From NCBI GenBank assembly GCA_023435225.1, contig JAEYRX010000096.1, forward strand, positions 124,001 through 188,000: a DNA stretch of 64,000 nt, written 5' to 3'. The notes beneath the pieces were generated by a model. That model did no database searches and was not told where the DNA came from. It saw only the letters and a list, made by a program, of their open reading frames with translations. Each line of letters starts with the position of its first letter. Within the stretch, counting starts at the first letter, position 1. Below, one piece after another: positions 59,400-64,000 of this stretch. Source of the stretch: Bacillota bacterium. Its GTDB lineage: Bacteria; Bacillota; UBA4882; UBA8346. Position numbers and translations under genes: made by a program.

Positions 59400-59735
59400 T
59401 TAACAATATCTGGGTCTACTTGTGCAACCCTCGTATTGATGCTTATGATGTCTTTCACAAGAGGTTTTTCCGCAGATTTTATGAACATGCCCGCAAGGAT
59501 TTGGAATTGGGGGACCGGTATGCCCGTCAAAACTATGAGTATGACCTTCGTTACAAGAAGTTATACCCTTATATTCATGTTCATGACCCGGAGTATCGGG
59601 CGCTGCGGAAGTGACACCCTGGATAACGTGACGATGGCATTCATCCTCGGACGACCATAAACCATAAGTATGATAATGATATCTTACAGGCGCACATCTA
59701 TCTTCATATCTTTCTTTGCACTTCTTTTTTCCCAT
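59400..59735 (-). CDS. YmaF-family His/Cys-rich protein
   Basis: A 111-residue protein with repeated His-x-His and Gly-Thr-Thr-Ser-type words: GHEHEYKGITSCNEGHTHSF, DGHTGPPI and GHVHKICGKTSCERHHKHQY. This is the YmaF family known from Bacillus and other spore formers. The many His and Cys residues suggest metal binding. It faces the patatin gene, ending 35 bases after the patatin stop. GGAGTG lies before the ATG. A plus-strand frame over the same bases looks like a shadow. Confidence 0.75.
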   Translation of the reverse strand: MGKKKCKERYEDRCAPVRYHYHTYGLWSSEDECHRHVIQGVTSAAPDTPGHEHEYKGITSCNEGHTHSFDGHTGPPIPNPCGHVHKICGKTSCERHHKHQYEGCTSRPRYC

Positions 59736-59996
59736 CTTTCCATCACTCCAATTTCAGCTATTTTGCTTTTCAAATTGAGGGCTTTTCATATCCGAAATTA
59801 AGACTAGTATGAAAGTCCCTTAAGTTAAAAGATGATGATATTTTAGTGTATGCGCCCGTGGTAATTTGGTAATATGTCAAATGACTAATTTCACTATAAT
59901 AGGGCGATTGTAATAAACTGCAATGATTTTTAATCAAGGATTTATATATAATCGGTTGTACGCTTGCTACGCATTTCTTGATTACAGGAATGGTAC
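59736..59996. other. Non-coding stretch
   Basis: About 260 AT-rich bases between YmaF and the LysM-GH18 gene. I see no gene, repeat or clear terminator. Confidence 0.4.
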
Positions 59997-61454
59997 TTAT
60001 AACTTTCTTACGTTAAAATATTCATTTAAAATGGACCAGCTCTGCGGGAAACCATACGGTTCATTAATATAACTCCACCAGCCCAGCCCGCGTACACCGA
60101 ATTCTTTATTAACCAGATATTTGGCCTCAATTGACCGGGCATCTTCAAACCAGACTTCGTGTTGGACTCCCTGTGGATCATAATAACGGAACCAAGGGGA
60201 TTGTGCTACAGCATCATAGTTGATAGTTGCGCCGGCGTTAGCTGCCAAGTTATAAACCGCCACCAAGTTTACGGGAACCGCGGGCCTCTCCGGTGTCTGC
60301 GGCAGAGTCCAGTCATAACCGTAGAATGGTACTCCTTGAATAATCTTGGACCGGGGAATCTGGGTAACGGCATAGTTTAACGCCCGACGGACTAAGTTTA
60401 CCGGTGCAATTGCTTGAGGCGGCCCTCCGATCCAACCCCATTCGTAGGCCATCAGGAAGACTATATCCACTATTTGACCGATTGCGGCATAGTCGAAAGT
60501 GCCAACCCAAGGTAAGGTAGGCTGATCCGAAAACTTAGGCGGTACGGCAACTGTTACTAAAAATCCTTGCGACCTCAGAGCGGCTGTCATATCTCTTAGG
60601 AAATCGGTGAATAATTGCCGGTCTTCGGGGTACATATTTTCGAAATCAACGTTTACACCGGCAAAGCCGTATTGGCTTAAAAGAGATAATAAGTTATTTA
60701 TTGTCCTGGCTTTGACGGTAGGATTGCCAATAATTGCTCTGGCCAGGTCTAGTTCAAATCCGGTTGGCCCCCAATTGGTGATAGCCATCAATGGTTGAAC
60801 ATTGAAACGCTTTAAAATACTTACAGCTCTTGCCGTATTTTCGGAAACGGTAATATCTCCGGTAGCGTTAATCGGAAACTGAAAAAGAGCTCCATAGGTG
60901 ATATAAGGTCCGATGTTAGCCAATGAGCGTTCTAAAGCGTTTAAATTGGTTAATTGAAAGTATGCGAAGGTTTCAATACTTGTCTTTATGACCGGAGGAA
61001 CCGCTATCGGGATAATCAGTACTTGCCCCGGGAAGATAAGAGCCGGGTTAGCAATTTGATTAACTTTTACGATTAAGTTTAGCGGGGTATTAAAACGATT
61101 GGCAATTTGATAGAGTGTGTCACCGGAGCTGACAGTATAAGGAACTTGCGACCAGCCTGGGATGGTTAGCACAGTTCCTACCTGAATCCGGTTCGGATCA
61201 GCGATATTGTTGACCCGGACTAGTTCGTTTACGGTAGTATTAAATAATTGGGCCAGTAAATATAAAGTATCTCCGGCTACTACCGTATAGCGTAAAGGTG
61301 TCGGGGGTGTCACCGGGATTAATATCGCTTGCCCCGGAACCAATCGTTCGGGGTTGGGTAACTGATTTAGATTAATCAAAGCCTGTAAAGAAACACCAAA
61401 TCTTTGAGCTATGGTAAAAAGGGTATCGCCGGGTTGTATTACATAAATCTCCAT
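59997..61454 (-). CDS. Three LysM domains plus glycoside hydrolase family 18 (YaaH/SleL-like)
   Basis: A 485-residue peptidoglycan-active protein. Three LysM repeats (about residues 2-46, 55-99, 105-150) start YVIQPGDTLFTIAQRFGV, YTVVAGDTLYLLAQLFN and YTVSSGDTLYQIANRFN. From about 160 a GH18 domain follows, with the catalytic Glu in GFAGVNVDFEN and further words FLMAYEWGWIGGPPQAIAPV and GLGWWSYINEPYGF. The plan is that of spore-cortex N-acetylglucosaminidases YaaH and SleL. The first Asp of the usual DGxNxDxE motif is Ala here. It has no signal peptide, as in spore-coat enzymes. The ATG at 61454 follows GGGGTGG. Confidence 0.9.
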   Translation of the reverse strand: MEIYVIQPGDTLFTIAQRFGVSLQALINLNQLPNPERLVPGQAILIPVTPPTPLRYTVVAGDTLYLLAQLFNTTVNELVRVNNIADPNRIQVGTVLTIPGWSQVPYTVSSGDTLYQIANRFNTPLNLIVKVNQIANPALIFPGQVLIIPIAVPPVIKTSIETFAYFQLTNLNALERSLANIGPYITYGALFQFPINATGDITVSENTARAVSILKRFNVQPLMAITNWGPTGFELDLARAIIGNPTVKARTINNLLSLLSQYGFAGVNVDFENMYPEDRQLFTDFLRDMTAALRSQGFLVTVAVPPKFSDQPTLPWVGTFDYAAIGQIVDIVFLMAYEWGWIGGPPQAIAPVNLVRRALNYAVTQIPRSKIIQGVPFYGYDWTLPQTPERPAVPVNLVAVYNLAANAGATINYDAVAQSPWFRYYDPQGVQHEVWFEDARSIEAKYLVNKEFGVRGLGWWSYINEPYGFPQSWSILNEYFNVRKL

Positions 61455-61627
61455 AAGGACCACCCCTATTCCTAGTATTTGAATAAACTTGTGCCATTCA
61501 TTTTATGGGATTTATGACCGGAGGGTTACATTATATATTGAGAATTGAGAGAATTGAGAATGGAGAATCAACAAAAAAATCCTGATGAACAATTGAGAGT
61601 TTTAAATAAGCAGGAAATAATGAAGTT

Positions 61628-61747
61628 ATGTTGAATAAAAGGGATTTAGAGAAATATTTTGGATTCAAGTTCTTAACTCAACAAACAGTTTGCCACGGAG
61701 TCGGCGCTGTGGCAGTTATTTCATATTCACATTGCCTTCTTTGTTAG
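61628..61747 (+). CDS. Possible 39-residue peptide gene
   Basis: ATG at 61628 opens 39 codons ending TAG at 61745-61747, inside the stem of an intrinsic terminator. The peptide has a charged N-terminal half (MLNKRDLEKYFGFKF) and a hydrophobic Cys-containing second half (VCHGVGAVAVISYSHCLLC). That split recalls small secreted or modified peptides. The ribosome site (AGGA, 13 bases upstream) is weak and there is no modification or export gene nearby. The alternative is an untranslated small RNA ending at the terminator. Confidence 0.35.
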   Translation: MLNKRDLEKYFGFKFLTQQTVCHGVGAVAVISYSHCLLC

Positions 61748-61758
61748 AAGGCCTTTTT
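61734..61758 (+). terminator. Intrinsic terminator
   Basis: GCCTTCT (61734-61740) and AGAAGGC (61746-61752) pair, followed by CTTTTT. With no recognised gene before it on this strand, it supports a small transcript in 61464-61733. Confidence 0.85.
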
Positions 61759-61909
61759 AATTGGGTCTGCCTTCATTGTATCTTTCTTTCGTTTGGTTTT
61801 TAAGCCATCCAGGCTCTAGCTACGGGGAGAAACGAACAGTAAAAGCTTAAACTAAAATAGCACTTGGATAAGTTAATATTAAGTTTTAATATATAAAAGA
61901 GGTTAGAAC

Positions 61910-62710
61910 ATGCGGCCGTTTTTAAAATGGGCTGGTGGAAAGCACCGGTTGGTTGAAATAATTAAGGGAAAGCTATCGGCTGGGTCCCGTTTATTGGAGC
62001 CATTTGCCGGGAGTTGTGCTTTATCTTTGGAAACGGACTTTCCAGCTTATTGGCTGAATGATATCAATCCGGATTTGATAAATTTATATAAAGTATTACA
62101 ACAGGAAGGTGATATTTTTATTGAGTTCTGCCGGAGTTTTTTTACCGAGCGGAATAATACGGCGGAACGCTTTTATCTACTGCGAAAACAATTCAACAGG
62201 GAAAAAGATATAAAGACTAAATCGGCTATATTTCTTTATTTAAACCGTCATTGCTATAACGGGCTTTGCCGCTATAATGCCAGCGGCGAATATAATGTTC
62301 CTTTTGGTAAATATAAAAAACCCTATTTTCCTGATAAAGAGTTAAGGTATTTTTATGAGAAATTTAATAAGGCTGTTTTTAGTATTATTAATTTTGAAGA
62401 GATGATGTTAGCGGCAGAAGTTGGAGATGTCATTTACTGTGACCCGCCGTATGTACCTTTAAATGAGACTTCTAATTTTACCGCATATAGCTCAGGTGGT
62501 TTCGGGCAAACGGATCAGATCCGTTTAGCCAAGACAGCTTCCAAGCTTGCTGAAAGAGGAATCAAGACCATTATCTCCAATCATTGTAATGAGTTTATTT
62601 TAGATATTTACCGGGAGGCCGAGATTGTAACTTTTCCGGTTCAGCGGTCTATTAGTTGCGATGGAGATAACCGGAATGCGGTGGAAGAAGTATTGGCGGT
62701 ATTTGGGTGA
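61910..62710 (+). CDS. dam: Dam-type DNA adenine methyltransferase (D12 class)
   Basis: A 266-residue N6-adenine methyltransferase of the alpha group. FLKWAGGKHRLVE and LLEPFAGSCALSL form the SAM site, WLNDINPDLINLY follows, and the catalytic motif DPPYVPLNE lies near residue 183. The best-known members modify GATC. Typical cooperating endonuclease genes are absent, so it is probably solitary. AAAGAGG precedes the ATG. Confidence 0.9.
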   Translation: MRPFLKWAGGKHRLVEIIKGKLSAGSRLLEPFAGSCALSLETDFPAYWLNDINPDLINLYKVLQQEGDIFIEFCRSFFTERNNTAERFYLLRKQFNREKDIKTKSAIFLYLNRHCYNGLCRYNASGEYNVPFGKYKKPYFPDKELRYFYEKFNKAVFSIINFEEMMLAAEVGDVIYCDPPYVPLNETSNFTAYSSGGFGQTDQIRLAKTASKLAERGIKTIISNHCNEFILDIYREAEIVTFPVQRSISCDGDNRNAVEEVLAVFG

Positions 62711-62766
62711 CTATGGCAATATATGACAATTTAGCGGATTAACAGGATTAATAAAAGTTTAATATA

Positions 62767-62850
62767 CCACAGAGAACACGGAGAGCGCAGAGGAATTCTA
62801 AAATTTAGTAATAGGTTTAGATCTCTGTGACCTTTGTGCGCTCTGTGGTT
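62767..62850. repeat. Palindromic intergenic repeat of the CCACAGAG family
   Basis: ACCACAGAGAACACGGAGAG CGCAGAGG is mirrored after about 28 bases by CTCTGTGACCTTTGTGCGC and CTCTGTGGTT. It lies between the Dam-type gene and the convergent creD-like gene. Confidence 0.7.
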
Positions 62851-62877
62851 TAATATTTTAAAACCATTTAGTATTGA

Positions 62878-64000
62878 TTAACCATTCAACTCAATCTTAT
62901 ACCAATCAATATTTCTTGAGAGATACATCACTACCGCCAGAATTATAAAGATACCGATACTGCCTAACAGCAATGCGTAATCCTGGTTTTGCAACAGGAC
63001 ATACATGAAACCATATAAAATTAGGAGTAAAACTGCCGTGACGAAAGTAATCATCTTTCCTTTAAAAGTAGTACCGACATAAGCAGTGATTAGAGAGGAG
63101 ATGCTTAAGACAGCGATTAGATAAGCAAACTCAAAGTTGATATGCTCGGACAAAGACAGTAGCAATACATAAAAGATACACAAAGAGACTCCAATTAACA
63201 GATATTGAATCGGATGGATCCTTTTTTTATTAAAGATCTCAATCAGGAAGAAGAGTAAAAAAGTCAGACCGACAAACATCACCAAATATTTAATGGCCCG
63301 GGTGGTTTTTTGGTACTCATCCACCGGAGAGAAAAGATTGACTCCAAAAGCTGAAGCAGTAAGATTGGCGGAATTTGTCTTCTCTGTCCATTGTTGTGGA
63401 AAGTTGCGGTTTAAGTCTAATACTTTCCATGTGGCTGTGAAACCATTTTTGGTTATCTCTCGTTCTTCGGGAAGAAATGCTCCGTCAAAGCTAGGGGAGA
63501 TCCATGGTGAAGTTAGTTTGACACTGGTCTTTTGGCCTAAAGGAAGAAAATAAAGGGTCTCACTACCGTTTAGATTTAAGTTTAGCTCAAAAGCGTTTTT
63601 ATTCTTCATCATAGTTGTATCATTAAGTGGAAGATTGACACTTACTCCGGACTCGAAAAGATCGGTACCGGTCTTAATCCCCGGTTCAAAAAAATAATCT
63701 TGCCCGTCCCAAGATAGGGTAATGTTATCCTTGATACCGCGCATATCAGGGATTTGCAGCGCCATAAAAGCTTCTTTCCAGTGGATGTTATGAAATGGGA
63801 TATTGAGATTTTCAAGTTTGGCAAATGAAAAATCCCCTTTTAACATGAGTTTAGCGTTGTAAAGAACGGCTTTGTAAATTCCGCGATAACGGATCTCCGG
63901 TTTGATATCACCGTTTATCTCAAGCGCTCGGGGTAATAACTTAATAAAACCGGTATTGGTCCGGAACTTACCATCTTCTGTTTTAACCAACTCTTCATAA
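62878..64000 (-). CDS. CreD-family inner-membrane protein, N-terminus outside the window
   Basis: At least 374 residues in an open frame that runs off the window edge. IKPEIRYRGIYKAVLYNAKL is the CreD hallmark in the periplasmic domain, followed by beta-rich sequence (FLPLGQKTSVKLTSPWISPS). From about residue 235 of the visible part come six membrane helices (YLVMFVGLTFLLFFLIEIF, HPIQYLLIGVSLCIFYVLL and others). Family members are about 440-450 residues, so roughly 70-80 are missing. CreD affects envelope integrity and beta-lactam or colicin tolerance in Proteobacteria; here its role is unknown, but it fits a diderm cell. Confidence 0.88.
   Translation of the reverse strand, partial: YEELVKTEDGKFRTNTGFIKLLPRALEINGDIKPEIRYRGIYKAVLYNAKLMLKGDFSFAKLENLNIPFHNIHWKEAFMALQIPDMRGIKDNITLSWDGQDYFFEPGIKTGTDLFESGVSVNLPLNDTTMMKNKNAFELNLNLNGSETLYFLPLGQKTSVKLTSPWISPSFDGAFLPEEREITKNGFTATWKVLDLNRNFPQQWTEKTNSANLTASAFGVNLFSPVDEYQKTTRAIKYLVMFVGLTFLLFFLIEIFNKKRIHPIQYLLIGVSLCIFYVLLLSLSEHINFEFAYLIAVLSISSLITAYVGTTFKGKMITFVTAVLLLILYGFMYVLLQNQDYALLLGSIGIFIILAVVMYLSRNIDWYKIELNG

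Larger units (their letters stand above)
61455..61909. other. Intergenic region with a possible small gene
   Basis: The first 170 bases hold only low-complexity GAGAATTGAGAATGGAG words. Then come the 39-codon frame at 61628-61747 and a strong plus-strand terminator. The last 150 bases before the Dam-type gene show nothing clear. Confidence 0.4.

Noticed and set aside
59318..59614. Plus-strand frame of 98 codons after the patatin gene
   Set aside because: It overlaps the patatin end and is antisense to the YmaF gene, whose repeated His words match a known family; only one can be real.

Overview
The window looks like chromosome from an AT-rich, anaerobic, spore-forming member of the Bacillota that has an outer membrane (a diderm lineage such as Limnochordia/Hydrogenispora-type bacteria; this placement is inference). 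Outer-membrane evidence is a beta-barrel porin-like protein ending in Phe (37212-38000) and a TIG-repeat protein with a C-terminal OmpA peptidoglycan-binding domain (8197-10884). Spore and Gram-positive-type evidence is a LysM3-GH18 spore-hydrolase-like protein (59997-61454), a YmaF protein, a YfkN-like nucleotidase, KhtTU-like genes and an acpS-nnr-alr operon. Anaerobic metabolism is shown by indolepyruvate:ferredoxin oxidoreductase and a complex-I/hydrogenase-like ferredoxin module. TTG starts are frequent.

Layout. 1-6.7 kb: DUF4160/DUF2442 pair, double 5'-nucleotidase, K+/H+ antiporter with its regulatory subunit, a TrkA remnant and a tiny membrane protein. 7-13 kb: orphan DNA methyltransferase, TIG-OmpA protein, GT39-type membrane glycosyltransferase. 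13-19.4 kb: nitroreductase, CheR, acpS-nnr-alr, a lipoyl-like domain without lysine, a membrane-anchored DOMON-like protein. 19.7-22.3 kb: aminotransferase fused to an acyl-ACP-reductase-like domain. 22.8-30.5 kb: six-gene membrane complex resembling group 4 hydrogenase, but all four NiFe cysteine positions of the large subunit are replaced, which fits an energy-converting hydrogenase-related (Ehr) complex. 30.7-34.6 kb: GT4 glycosyltransferase and a nucleotidyltransferase/phosphomannomutase fusion. 34.7-38.3 kb: four tRNAs (Ser-UGA, Ser-GCU, Arg-ACG, Arg-CCU), an AbrB/PIN toxin-antitoxin pair, a duplicated and broken tRNA-Arg region and a phage-type small protein, probably an integration scar. 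38.4-43.6 kb: Uma2 nuclease, NifB-like radical SAM protein, potABCD. 44-53.7 kb: DUF2937, flagellin, TIM-barrel-like unknown, DUF4349, BamE-like protein, nitroreductase, iorAB, a secreted unknown. 53.7-64 kb: putative toxin-antitoxin pair, pgm, ogt, a SLATT-like 2TM gene divergent from a patatin phospholipase with a highly structured RNA-like block between them, YmaF, LysM-GH18, Dam-type methylase and a partial CreD.

Non-coding DNA is rich in structure. There are three copies of a 98-bp MITE-like element with terminal inverted repeats and CTAA target duplications, a family of decayed palindromes built from CCACAGAG and CACGGAG words, an array of three ~80-nt hairpins with covarying stems, and a leader with an intrinsic terminator in front of the Ehr-like operon. 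I saw no rRNA, CRISPR array or complete insertion sequence.
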